Shown here: piece after piece, positions 22,941-34,237 of the stretch
Numbering within the stretch: the first letter of the stretch is position 1
Layout: the number at the start of each line of letters is the position of its first letter
Origin: Bryoerythrophyllum caledonicum
Taxonomy: Eukaryota; Streptophyta; Bryopsida; Pottiales; Pottiaceae
DNA length: 64,000 bases
Assembly: GCA_963971425.1 (NCBI GenBank)
Contig: OZ020517.1
Coordinates: 23,694,462 to 23,758,461, forward strand
Direction: 5' to 3'
Program-made: the position numbers and the translations under genes
The notes under the pieces: generated by a model
What the model saw: only the letters and a program-made list of their open reading frames with translations
The model's database searches: none
Told to the model about the DNA's origin: nothing

Positions 22941-23025
22941 ACCAATACACTCTTACAAACTCTAATAAACTTACAAAACCCACCCGAACGACACATTCAC
23001 ACCCCGCACCCGTATACAAAGTTTC

Positions 23026-24060
23026 TTGAAGATAATCAATTTAAATATTATAAACCATAAAAACACAATACACAAGGAACTATATGACTTTTTACATAGT
23101 CAAACCATACCTCCAACACATGAAACAATAAAACTAGAATTCCCTTACCTCCCGAATAACCTCATTAATGAATCACTCAAATGCTTAGACCCTATACCAG
23201 AATACACCCGCCCACCACCACCACTCTCCTACATCCCCTCACAAAATCAAAACATCAGAACAAATCAAGAAAACACATACATAATCACATGGAATGTCTC
23301 CTCACTAAACAGTGCCCTTCCTAGCTTACAAACTTTAGCCACAAACACAGACACACCTCCGGCCCTCATAGTTATACAAGAAACAAAGCTAACCGCCACA
23401 AAATCTACAAAATATATACAAAATATATTTCAAAACTATAAACTCATCTTTAACAACACGCATGCACTTACAAGATGCATGCAACAACGGAGACCATACA
23501 CACCGGGCCGCCGTGGCCTCCTTACATTAATACACAAAAAATATACATTCCCAGGTAACATCAACAAAATCCCTACCCCAATGCACATATCACCATACAT
23601 TCAAATAATTAAAATCACTAATCACCCACTACAACCGTGGTTAATCTTTCACATGTACATGCCATCCCATCCCGAAGATACTAGATTTCTCTTAGATATA
23701 CAAAACACTATTACAACCCATATTAATAATCATCCCAATCATACATACCTATTATGTGGAGACTTCAATAGAGACATAGCGCTAATTGGCCGCCAAAATG
23801 GAAACCATCACACCCCCCCTCAAAACATTGATTACCAATGGCGCCGCTTCACAGAAAACTTAAAACTTCACTTATATCAATACCGATACACAATTCTCTA
23901 GACAAGGTGGCTATAATTATAGTGATTGGAGTCTAATAGATGGATTCTATATAAAAACAAACAACAATACACAATACACCTCCACAACAAACAAAGACAT
24001 TATTCTCAACTCGGACCACTCACCCGTACAATTACACATCCCAAATAACACACTAATTAG
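23026..24060 (+). pseudogene. LINE EEP/APE-type endonuclease domain, frameshifted
   Basis: The frame 23,026-23,901 shows the endonuclease/exonuclease/phosphatase signature: TWNVSSLN (catalytic N), VIQETKL (catalytic E), YLLCGDFNRD (GDFN). After a frame change near 23,895 the reading continues with SLIDGF and LNSDHSP (terminal SDH). The domain nicks target DNA to prime reverse transcription. All key residues are present, but the frameshift between GDFN and SDH kills this copy. The homologous frame in copy 2 (40,999-41,538, minus) has GDFNRG, a damaged SDH (SYHS), and no frameshift at this point. Confidence 0.8.
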
Positions 24061-24070
24061 TAGAACTTCC

Positions 24071-26252
24071 ATGTTCCTAAACAAAGACACTATACGCATA
24101 CTCAACCCCATCCCAAAAACCAACATAGAAAAATTCAACACAAAATTCTTCGAAGAAAACTCCGTACAAATAGACTCCCTCATAAACACTCTTGAAAATG
24201 GTAGTCAATTATCACAAACACAATGGCAAGAAGCATGCCACACCCTAGACAAACTCATCAATAAAATCTCTGATACACTAGAACAAACTTGTAGAGCGCA
24301 CTCAATACCTCAAATGACAAACAAAACTTCTCAACAAGGCGGGTACCTAGCCCGCAAACTTTCTAAAACTTGGAAACAACACTTAACCACATACCATACC
24401 ATACGCAAAACCATTAGAATTGTAAAAAAAAACCCTCAATGGCGTAACCATCCCATATACAATGAATTACTAACTCTACAACACATCCAAATCCCTACCC
24501 CGCCGCCTCCAAACCTTCTCCACGATACATGGATAACAGATATCGCGCTAATTGCAAAAAACGTCAACATACAAGCCCGGAAAGTAATCACAAAATACAC
24601 CGAAGAAAACATTAAAAAAATCCATCTCAAAATATAGACAACTATACGAAATCAGCCCCAAAAAAATTAACAATAAAGTCTTTAAAAACCTTGAATCCCC
24701 GCCAATGGATTGTATCACAGATCAATATAATAATATTCTAACTAGCCCCGACGACATTGCGAATGAAATATTTAACCAACAAACAAAAATCAATAGACCA
24801 ACAGTACCAACATGTAATTACCAGCCACAACATACAATAGAATGTACATGTGTAGTACGCCAATACCCATGGCATGACCTGGACGGATATACACTTGACA
24901 AACGGGGCGAACCAGAAATTCCACTACATAAATATCTCAACAGAGCCACATACGACACATGCCTTCAAAATATGGGAAATAATAAAGCCCCAGGCCCAGA
25001 CCGCATACCAAACTCAGTACTCAAAAACATGCCCCCAAGATTTCATAAACTATTATTCCTATTCTTCTCTCACTGCTATAAACAAAAACAAATACCAAAC
25101 TCATGGAAATCAAGTACTACAATTTTACTATACAAAAAAGGCGGCCCGTCCATACTACCCAACCATAGGCCAATTGTACTAGCTAACACAATATATAAAC
25201 TCTTTACCAGCACACTCACCTCCATACTATCCTCATATGGCGAAAAATTCAAAATCCTACATGATAGTCAAGAAGGATTTAGAGCAGAAAGAAGTACCGC
25301 ACGACAAATACAAACTATAATAGCCGCACTAGAAGACGCAAAATTTACTAACAAAGATATATACATGCTATACGTGGACTTAAAAAATGCCTTTGGCTCA
25401 ATTGATCATGCCAGACTTCTAGCAATAATGATGGACCTTGGTTACCCAAAAGATGCAACTACACTTGTTGGAAACATTTATTCTAAATCATCTACTTGTT
25501 ATACCAGTGAACACTTTGGGAAAACAAAACCTATACCCATCCAAAGAGGAATTATACAAGGAGACACCCTCAGCCCATACCTATTCATTATATTTTTAGA
25601 ACCACTACTCAGATGGCTAGAAAGAGGCAATTACGGGTATACTTTTGGCACATCTCAGGTCATAATAAACTCTGCCGCATACGCGGATGACCTAGCCACC
25701 ATAACTAACAAAATCAAATCAATCCAAATACAACTAAAAAAAATTGATAGATATTGTAAATAGGCCGGTATGGACGTAGGTGTCCCAAAATGTGCCGCTA
25801 CCGGATGCCCAAACAAATCCAAATTGAACCCTACCACTTTCAAAGCCCTAATGCAAGCCTCGAACATCAATTACCGCAATCAACCGATCCCCATACTACA
25901 CCAAAATAAACCATACATATATTTAGGCACAAACCTTATCCCCTCATTAAAATGGAAAATCCAAATCCACACCACAACGACGAAACTCATCAAACAATGC
26001 AAAGAACTAACATGCCCAGCCACCATGAAACAAAAAATAAAAATGCTTGATACCGTACTACACCCAGGTGTGGCATACAGTTTCTACGGTGTACCATACT
26101 CTATGCCAGCTATCAAAAAACTTGATAAAAAAATAATAGCCATACAAAAAGCCATATGTGAATTACCAAAATGTATGTCAAACGCAATAACTCAACTACC
26201 ACATAACCTATTTGGACTTGAAGCTTTCTCCCTCAAAAACGCATACCTCTGA
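24071..26252 (+). pseudogene. LINE reverse transcriptase, broken
   Basis: The linker frame 24,071-24,637 is followed after a frame change by the RT core frame 24,705-25,763: NKAPGPD and NHRPI (fingers), YVDLKNAFGSIDH (motif A, catalytic D), RGIIQGDTLSPYLF (motif B), AYADDLA (motif C, catalytic DD). A TAG at 25,761 interrupts the same frame, which continues to 26,252 (thumb region) and ends at a TGA that likely replaces Trp. The catalytic residues are intact and the damage is limited to stops and shifts, so this is a middle-aged dead copy. Confidence 0.85.
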
Positions 26253-27480
26253 TGTATAGGCGAACAACTGCAAAATGCTTTAAACAATAAAGGAAGACTT
26301 GGGAAAATATATAATGGATTAACTCACTATGTCCTTGCTCAATATGGTGGCGCCGAAAACATACCGAGAATTAAAAAAAGTGACTGCATAAGATCACCAA
26401 TAACACGAACATTCTTCTTACTAAAACATATAGCTAAAGCCCACCTTAAAAGTACGCTCCTGAACTTCCTCACTAATCCGACAACACTAGAAATACTATG
26501 GCGCGAAGAAACATTGAATCATAACACACTCAATGCCCAACTCTCCCAAAAGCTTCTACAAAAACTCCTCTCAACAAATATTTTTGAACTAAAATAAATT
26601 ACTTTACCTATCGGTACACACATCATGAACAATGAGGACTTCAAAACCTACCACTTCACCCCATCTAAACTAATAAAGAGTGCCCTAAATGTTGCTAAAC
26701 AACTATTTTACCACCCAACATGCCCCACTATATGTCATACTCCTTGCAACATACACCCATACTCCCATACACTTAAAGATCCATTCATCACCCTCAACAA
26801 TAACATCATCCCAAGAAATATTCCCACATCAACCAATCCCCCTAACCCTCCACATACAAACCACCCCCGCCCCCCAACATACATCCCCAAAAACCCTACC
26901 ACATACCCCATTAATAATATCATAAACCATAAACATATCCAACACACAGACACAAATAACATCAAACTACCTACACAAAATATTTATGCCAATGGCAACA
27001 CAATGATAATACATACAATAAATGGCTCCCCCAAAGAGACCTTTTTCCACGGCATGACACCAATACCTCCACACATAACACCGAAAAATTAAAACAATAC
27101 TACCAAAAGATCCAAAACAAAATATACTCAGATATCATCCTTGCCCACCACCCACAAGAACAATTCTTAGACTCAAGATCCGTAACACCACCCATAATTA
27201 TCCCACTCTTAAACATCTACACAACAGAATGCAACCCCGAAAATGATATCCTTACATCCTCAAACACAATTCAAATAGATAACAATCATGCACATCTATA
27301 CGAAGAAAACGGCCGACATTTACACACCATCTCCGTTACCCGACTCCAATGGCTATGGAATCAATATAATACAAAATTACATTCCCCTACAAACATCGAA
27401 CCAACGATCCAACCCTTTGAAACCGAACTAATATGGCTCTACCAAAGGTATAAATACCGAATACCAAAAACTGACCCCCT
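26253..27480 (+). pseudogene. LINE ORF2 linker after RT, decayed
   Basis: Coding-like sequence with Asn/Thr/Pro-rich composition and several frames (for example 26,265-26,595 and 26,625-27,092). No catalytic motif seen. It belongs to ORF2 by position. Confidence 0.5.
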
Positions 27481-27484
27481 CAAA

Positions 27485-27970
27485 AATGCCCAATACACAA
27501 TACCCACTCTCATTTTAGACTCACTAATCTCATCCTTTAATATCGAGCAATCGTACTTTTCCTCCCCGGTCACATGCTCTACCAAACTAAAAAAATTCTA
27601 CTCACCTTATGAAAGAGACAAAATATTCGGATCCCTAGGAAAGGCCTTTGACTACAAATGGACCGGTAATGGCATAGCCCACCCCCACAACAAGAAGGAC
27701 ATGGAACAAGCCATACATTGAGCTAGACTTGCCGCCAAACACGATCCAAATAACACAAAAACAATCATCATCACACCGAACAATAATTGGTACCAAAACA
27801 ACAACCAACATCCAAACCCATTCCCAGATTCCCATATCATTGCACTATTTGAAGCAGACACAATACCATACGAAGAACCTACTATTCCACCCGAGCTAAA
27901 AAAACCCCGAATAGAGCCATCTACATTACAAATACTATGCGTCCATCATCAAAATCAAACCCTTGGTTCC
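27485..27970 (+). pseudogene. LINE ORF2 unassigned conserved-looking domain
   Basis: Between RT and RNase H lies a stretch with folded-protein composition: YFSSPVTC, a SPYERDKIFGS segment, FDYKWTGNGIAHPH, AIH then a TGA (27,719) then ARLAAKHDP, a beta-like TIIITP followed by NNNWY, then FPDSHIIALF and YEEPTIPPEL. The order (aromatic P-containing motif, helix with WA-type end, hydrophobic strand ending in P and an aromatic pair) resembles Dam-like N6-adenine methyltransferase domains found in some other retroelements, but the AHPH motif is not a proper (D/N)PP(Y/F). I regard the assignment as unproven. The TGA is the only break in the frame here. Confidence 0.4.
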
Positions 27971-29656
27971 CTAGAACAACTTGCTGAACTTACCTCCATA
28001 ACAGACAATCTAGGCATACACCGACTATACACAAAACTGGCCCCACCAACACCCATACAAACCCCCGTAATCAAAAGTAAAAATTGGTCAAAACTAAATT
28101 ATGTCAACAACACATTAAACTACCCCGTCATACCTCCCCCTCTTCCAGACTACCAAACCCATACCACACCAAAATTTAACCCCACATACAGTTATTACAC
28201 CGACGGCTCCTTTAAACCACCAAAACAAATTAGCCTGGGCTCTTGGCGCAGAGAAAAAGCTAGCTATGGCATATATAATTCTACCAAAGACATTAAACTA
28301 GCCAAAAGACTTCATGGACTACAAAATATCCTCAGAGCAGAACTCATGGCCATCCACGAAACACTACAAATCATCACAACAAAATACAATGATGAACCTG
28401 CACATATATTCACCGATTGTATAAATGCACTTTACCTACTTAACACTCAAATAACACACCCTACCCTTCACAATAGCCACCCCGACCAAACCATATTAAC
28501 ATCAATGGTCCAAATGTTACAAAACCGTACACAAATCACAACCCTCCACAAAGTCAGAGCCCATGCTAACATTGATGGCAACGAACAAGCAGACAAACTT
28601 GCAAAAGAAGGCCGAGAAAAAACACACAAAAACGCCAAAGACCCACACGAACATGCCCATGCTACCCCATACTACTTTCAAAAAGAAGATTGGCCTTCCA
28701 AAGAAGATACCCCCGACAAAGGCCCAATTAGATTTTTAGGCAAATATCTCAAAAAACAAGACCTCTACAACAACCTTGACACAATTTCAGAAAATATTCC
28801 TAACATAGAAAAATGGACTAACAATAACGACATAGACAATGAACTCTCTACAAATTTTTGGAAAAACCCCATCATCTCAGACTCGCAAATAACATGCCTC
28901 ATCAAATTCCGTACAGGTCAGTATATGGGAAACGCTCGCAAACAACTCTTATTTGGAATAGAAAGATTCCCATCCATAACATGCCCCATATGCCCCTCAA
29001 CGGACCCCGACACATGGCTCCATGTCCTACTCAAATGCCAAAACCACCACATACACTCTCTAATTGTTAAAAGACATAATAAAGCAGTATGGGAAATCCA
29101 AAAACTAATCACCTCTTACAATAAATCGAGATGTTTTATACTAATGAACGCCGGTACTTATAATAATAATCCACAAGAGAATACGGTCCCCCCTTGGCTA
29201 CTCCCATGCTCGTGTATGACCCAAAGATGTCATTGCAACGCTAGGCTCAAACCAGACATCCTTTGTGTTAAAGACTTACCATACAATTACCCACCACCCG
29301 ATAACACCAACCAAGACTACACCATTCAATTCATTGAATTCACATATTGCAACGATAGATCTTCCCCGGAAACAATCCAAAATAAAATAGATAAATACCA
29401 ACCCCTTATTGACGACATCATCGCCCTCGGATGGAATGTGGACCCCCTTATTGTAATCACATCCGGTGCTCGTGCCACCACCTTTATCCCATCTATAAAG
29501 ACTCTAGAAGACACCTTCAAAATACCCATTGATACAATTAAAAACACCTTTAAAAACATTAACACCACCGCTACTCAATATGCCATGTCTATTTTACTAC
29601 ACAAACGCAAAATTGAAAACAACCAAGCCCTTCCCGATACACAAGACCCCCCCTGA
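27722..29656 (+). CDS. LINE ORF2 C-terminal part: RNase H, CCHC finger, PD..E endonuclease-like domain
   Basis: Open for 645 codons after the TGA at 27,719. RNase H from about 28,190: YYTDGS (D), RAELMA (E), FTDCINAL (D), then VRAHANIDGNEQAD (D), a complete catalytic set. A CPIC..H....C finger (C-x2-C-x9-H-x4-C) is at about 28,979-29,038. Next comes KPDILCV (about 29,248), FIEFTYCND (about 29,334) and NKIDKY, a spacing like the (K/R)PD..(D/E)..K core of restriction-like LINE endonucleases, then VDPLIVITSGARA. The same order (finger, D, FVEYAYCND, VDPIIIIT) is kept in copy 3 at 62.36-62.83 kb, arguing for function. If right, this LINE family has two endonucleases. The RNase H call is firm; the endonuclease call is tentative. 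Confidence 0.7.
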   Translation, partial: ARLAAKHDPNNTKTIIITPNNNWYQNNNQHPNPFPDSHIIALFEADTIPYEEPTIPPELKKPRIEPSTLQILCVHHQNQTLGSLEQLAELTSITDNLGIHRLYTKLAPPTPIQTPVIKSKNWSKLNYVNNTLNYPVIPPPLPDYQTHTTPKFNPTYSYYTDGSFKPPKQISLGSWRREKASYGIYNSTKDIKLAKRLHGLQNILRAELMAIHETLQIITTKYNDEPAHIFTDCINALYLLNTQITHPTLHNSHPDQTILTSMVQMLQNRTQITTLHKVRAHANIDGNEQADKLAKEGREKTHKNAKDPHEHAHATPYYFQKEDWPSKEDTPDKGPIRFLGKYLKKQDLYNNLDTISENIPNIEKWTNNNDIDNELSTNFWKNPIISDSQITCLIKFRTGQYMGNARKQLLFGIERFPSITCPICPSTDPDTWLHVLLKCQNHHIHSLIVKRHNKAVWEIQKLITSYNKSRCFILMNAGTYNNNPQENTVPPWLLPCSCMTQRCHCNARLKPDILCVKDLPYNYPPPDNTNQDYTIQFIEFTYCNDRSSPETIQNKIDKYQPLIDDIIALGWNVDPLIVITSGARATTFIPSIKTLEDTFKIPIDTIKNTFKNINTTATQYAMSILLHKRKIENNQALPDTQDPP

Positions 29657-29941
29657 TTTTTTCTCCCGCTTCGTTTTTTCTTGACTGGTTGGGCTTGTGG
29701 TTCATGGCTTCCTGCTTGTTTGTTTGTGTTTTTGGCTACTTGTTTGGTTAGATGGATGTTTAGTTGGTTGGGTGTTTTGCTTGGCGGATCTCTGGCTACC
29801 CGTTACATAGTGTCTACCCTCGAGAGGGGGAAGTAGTTTCTACCTACTAATTCCTTGTCCGGTGGGCATGGTCTTAGTAGTGGAACAAACAGACACTTTA
29901 TTCACGCCGGTCCCCTTTGGTGCCGGCGTTCTTCTTCTTCT
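29657..29941 (+). other. LINE 3' UTR with hairpin and TTC tail
   Basis: Conserved in all three 3' ends in the window: ACATAGTGTCTACC, then GGGGGAAGTAGT or similar, GGGCATGG.CTTAGTAGTGG, ACACTTTATTCACGCCGG, then a (TTC)n or TTA-rich tail. CGCCGG and CCGGCG (about 29,904-29,928) can pair as a 6-bp stem close to the tail, a likely signal for the element's own reverse transcriptase. In this copy the tail is GTTCTTCTTCTTCT, immediately followed by the right target duplication. Confidence 0.75.
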
Positions 29942-29953
29942 TAGATCACTATG
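29942..29953. repeat. Right target-site duplication of the LINE
   Basis: TAGATCACTATG, identical to 16,124-16,135. The only ambiguity is a possible one-base overlap with the tail. Confidence 0.75.
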
Positions 29954-32190
29954 TATTGGGCATGGTTGAAAGGTGACACATTTGGAAAAGGTCCGGAAAA
30001 ATTTACGCTTCGGTTGCGCTCTGCTCAACATGTAGGTAACCCAAAACTCATTGCCAAGGCTGTTAAGAACTTTCTTAGAGCTAAGGATCTACAAACCAAG
30101 ACTGGCAATCTAGAGGATGCAGAGATTTTTGAATCTACCAAATGCAAGTTTGACATGCCACCAAGATCAAGCCACAATTTCTACTAATTCAATACGGTGA
30201 ATTCTATCCCCTGTGGTGGCAGAAGAGTGATTAGGGCGCATATTATGGAGGCCCTTATCTAACAAGACTCTAGAATCCAACATACAACACCCGTATTGAA
30301 ATCAAATTGTGATCCATCCAAGTGGCACATAACCTGCCTCTTGAAGAAGTCCGCTAAAAAATGCCAACCATTGCAAACTCACAGTAGTGAACCATGCAAC
30401 ATTAAAGCTCCACGTCGGAGTCATGGAACTTGAGTCCCCACATATGTTGGTATGAAGAAGGATTACAGATTGCTAAGGAATGTTCTTGTTGAGTTTTAGT
30501 TTTGTTCAGATGATATTGGCCACTGTGTGAAGGGGTCAGAGAAGCCATATGTGGTGGATTGGCCAACAATTCCAATCACGTGGCTTCTGATGTTTGGCAC
30601 TAATTTAACAGTATAAGAGGTATTAGCATTGGAGGAAGCAAGTTTCCAATTACAACATCGTAGAGTTCTTTCACCGCAAAGAGAATTTTGAGTATCTATG
30701 GACATGCCTCTTCCGCGTTCGCACTTCCCTATTTCTACAAATCTGAATTCTTTCCACACCTTCTGAAACAGCTACGCAATTTGTAGAACAATGGATGTTT
30801 CCACAATTGAGCAATGCAACAAGTGGTCAAGTGTTGCTCTAATGGATAATTGTTATGTATCCAACGTCTATGTCATACCGTATTCAGGACAGAGATGCGT
30901 TATCACTCTTGACAAAGAGAAGGACAAATCTGATTGTGTCACCTTCAAGGACCTCCGGAGGTGTTTGTGTCTTGATTTCTCGAAGGTGGCATTGGAGGCG
31001 TTGAAGAAGAAGGGGCAATGGAAGTAATACAAGCATGTATACTACATCTTACGTTAACTATGTAAGATGGACTACAAGGAGAACTTCTTCATGCATGCTC
31101 CAAGCTACAGCTTCAACAAAGTCATGTGCATTCAAGAGCTTGCCAATACCGCCGAACAAGCATGAGCAAAGCGATGAAGTTGTAGTTCTCATAAATATCT
31201 ATGTTTCTAGATTGCTCATACGGAGTGTCGTGGAGGACATGCTAAATCAATATTTGATTCATGACTATGATTAAAAGTCACAAATTTGTTTAATATATTT
31301 ACTTATATTCTTACTAGCAGTAAATTGTCATACTCCACATGCACTACTCAATGCACTGGTCAATTTTGTACATAATTAATTCAAAATGAAGACTATCAAT
31401 TTTTTTTGAGGAATTTCTAGAGATTTGTTTTGGTGATAGCTATGGAATGCAAAAGTGGTGTCCTGTAATACATGGGCAATATCCATATTAAGCTGTGGTG
31501 ATATCCATTCAATACCTAGGCAATACCTATGTGATATCCATTGATACTCATTGTGTCAAAATCATTGGGATATCAATAAATAAATAATTTGGTAGATAAT
31601 GTTTGAAAGTGACCACTTCGTACGGTATTCTAGCATGATGTCATTTGCAGATCAAAAAACTCCTTTACATCTAAATATGCCCCCTATAAATGTAGACATT
31701 CCACAAAGAAATAAAATAAGACATGCATTATAATCCAGGCATGAGAAGAAAAGAAGACCCAGAAAAAGAAACCCATCAGACATGTGACCACAGCTATAGG
31801 ATACTTATTTAATTTAGTAGATTTTTCAATAAATGTCTCAAAAATTTACGGTACTACCAAAATTTCCCTCAATTTCACTATGTTTAAAATAAAAAAAGAT
31901 ACGATTTTTTTCCCCCAGTTTTCAGAGTTTTTTATGCTCGCCACTCGCCACTCACAAGATAGTGTTGTTGGAATTGTCGATAGGAAGTCTTACACCACAT
32001 CTTGTAGTAGAAAAATGAAAAAGTTCTCTAAATTCTATGTGGAAAATAAGAAGTTTTTTGGTTCCTTGCCCAACAATGTGTGGCAATGGGCAAAAATCTT
32101 TGACTTAGAACAAAATGCATTTTTTCACTAAAGTGCCGAACCCTTGAGTCCCCAAAAAAAAAATCCATTTGGCAGTAAGGTGCCAAAAGC
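29954..32190. other. Unassigned, weak ORFs only
   Basis: Plus-strand frames at 29,951-30,187 and 30,791-31,027 have plausible protein composition (for example LRSAQHVGNPK; CVITLDKEKDKSDCVTF) but I recognise neither, and they are flanked by many stops. They may be remnants of a host gene or of the pre-insertion target. The stretch 31,440-31,570 repeats GATATCCATT-type words. About 32,010-32,125 is a partial relative of the dispersed repeat at 33.4-34.1 kb. Confidence 0.3.
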
Positions 32191-32204
32191 CGATTTGACA
32201 GTAC

Positions 32205-32910
32205 ACCCCCGACGCTCAGACTTACTGGGTGGGGGACAAGGTGGTGGGGCCAAAACCTGGCCCCTATTTTGTTTTTGAATGACGCCCTAAATTTAGCCAA
32301 AGGGAGACCTGTTGACTAAAATGGGGCCGTAGGCCCCAATTTTGTAAAAAAAAAGGCCAAAAAAATCCTCTGACCCCCCCAAAATGGAAGGGCCAGAAAA
32401 ATGAGCCCATGCAATTAAGACGGGGGCCCACCTTGGGTAAGTCCGAGCGTGGGGATGGGCGCGGACAGGAAACCCCCCAAGCTCGGGCTTACCCGAGGTG
32501 GGGCCCGTCTACAGGTCCCCCTTTGGCTAAATTTAGGGCCCCATCCAAAAACAAAATAGGGGCTAGGTTTTCGCCCCACCACCTCCTGCCCCACCTGGTA
32601 AGGGCGAGTTTCCATGTAATGCCCGACCCGATTTATCACTGTATATTCCCTACTTGCAGAATGTAGGGAATTAAATGAAGGGCCACTTCCATGTGTCACA
32701 CCCGTCAGCTATTATAATCAACCCAAGTGCTGTGATTAGTATGTTGGGAGGAAGGGGAGGTTAACGGGCTTGTAAAGATGCTCCACCATGCCCGAGATAA
32801 TTCGCTACACCCGATGGTTCTTTTTCGGGTAGGGTGAATAGCTCGCTACATGGAAGTGACCCGACCCCGTCAGAGATGACGGGTCGGGCATTACATGGAA
32901 CCAGGCTCTA
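32205..32910. repeat. Nested GC-rich inverted repeats
   Basis: The segment from about 32,210 to 32,320 (with TAAATTTAGCCAAAGGGAG) is complementary to about 32,495-32,615 (CCCTTTGGCTAAATTTA, CCAAAAACAAAATAGGGGC, CCCCACCACCT). Outside this, TCCATGTAATGCCCGACCCG (about 32,610-32,629) is complementary to CGGGTCGGGCATTACATGGA (about 32,879-32,898), and GGGGGGTTTCCTG..near 32,925 to CAGGAAACCCCCC near 32,466. The interval is a GC-rich island with overlapping hairpins, probably one or two MITE-like elements inserted into each other. No coding sequence. Confidence 0.6.
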
Positions 32911-33389
32911 AGTCTGAGCGTGGGGGGTTTCCTGTCAAATCGGTGGGGATGTCCTGTCCGCGCCGCCAAAAGCGACCAGGGTGTATGGTAATTCGAACTT
33001 CCTGGAACCTGATTCAAGATTGTTGACAAATTTTAAAAATAAAAGATTCTTGCCAGACAAGGAGGATCAGATATGGGTCCCATTTGCACATGCTTTAGAG
33101 CCACGTAGGTCAACATTCCACAACCATGTTCCTCATGATGATGTAACAGTAACCTCACATGTTTGAATTCTTTCAAAATTTGGGAATAGAATCATAGAAC
33201 AGATTATTACTCTCTGTATGAAAATTGAAAACGAGATTGTCATTTAAAAAAATACATCATTGCATGGTCACTGTTAGACTTAAAACCTTTATTGGCCAAT
33301 GTCAACGTTTGGGTCATTTGGGCACGTTTACCCCTAAATTCTTTGACAACTTCACACCAAAAACACTTCAAAACTGCCCGTATTAGTGT

Positions 33390-34140
33390 AATGAGTAAGG
33401 ACAAAACAAAAAACTTTTACTTCCAGCTTTAACCGTAGGATCTCAATAAAGACTTATTGAGTAACTTTCACAAAAAAATGTCATTAAGTTTGACCGCATG
33501 GATTGTAATATTATAGTGTTTGAAGTAGAGAAAAGGGTACATTTTCTTCCTTGCGTTTAGTAGATCAGCAGACTTTGGCTTCACATGGTGTCAAATTTTT
33601 GCACTACACAAGGTCTAAATCCATTTCCACATGTTAAGCATGATATTAATTCCTTATACTCCAATTTTTAGAGGTAGATAAAGGGTGTAGCATATTCAAA
33701 AAAATTGTGCAAGGAGTGGAGGTTCAAAAGTTGTCAATTTGCGTTATATTTTTTTGTGAACTTAGTATGTTTTAGATTGAGAATCCAAATGGTCAATAAG
33801 AAGGTTTACAGCACATGATGTTGCGGAAAAAATAAAAAGTAATAAATATGATGATCTCAAAGTTTTATGTGAAAAAGAAGAAGTTTTTTTGGTACCTTGC
33901 CCAACAATGTGCGAGAATGTGTGAAATGTTTGACTTGGGTTTATATGGTTTTTTTCACTAAAGACAAGAGATTTTATTTTTACCATACGAAAGGAAATAA
34001 TATTATTAGCTAGTATTGAAAATCTCACATTCAATAGAATGTCATAGCAAAAGTTTTTGGAGTTGCCCGACATGCCCGCTCTCCCCATTTGAACTTCAAA
34101 ACCCTATAACTTTTTCATAAAGTGTCAGATTTAGAAAAAT
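33390..34140 (-). repeat. Dispersed repeat, copy B (inverted relative of 3.4-4.3 kb)
   Basis: Matches the 3,385-4,330 repeat in opposite orientation, colinear over most of its length: GCAAAAATTTGACAC..TGAAGCCAAAGTC, ACTAAAGACAAGA, GAAATAATATTA, GAAAATCTCACATTCAATAG. Diverged with indels. Non-coding. Confidence 0.55.
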
Positions 34141-34237
34141 TGAACTCACACAAAGCCTTTAGTAATGTCCATCTATTATAAAAATTTCAAAAAATAATGT
34201 TATAAATTGATGCAAAAGATACTTGTCCAAATTGTCG

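Larger units (their letters stand above)
16136..29941 (+). mobile_element. 13.8-kb non-LTR retrotransposon (LINE), copy 1, inactive
   Basis: The element is bounded by a 12-bp target duplication and ends in a (TTC)n tail. Order: 5' region with two GC-rich repeat-coding frames, ORF1 (nucleic-acid-binding-type protein with coiled-coil end), then a very large ORF2 region. ORF2 holds an A/C-rich N-terminal part with a 2A-like motif, EEP endonuclease, reverse transcriptase, an unassigned domain, RNase H, CCHC finger and a C-terminal PD..E domain. Frameshifts and in-frame stops break both ORFs, so the copy is dead. The domain set (EEP plus possible restriction-like endonuclease plus RNase H) recalls the Dualen/RandI clade known from green algae; I infer this from architecture only. 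The plus strand is strongly A+C rich from about 21.6 to 29.6 kb. Partial copies lie at 40.96-44.8 (minus), 61.03-61.36 and 61.36-63.35 kb. Confidence 0.8.
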
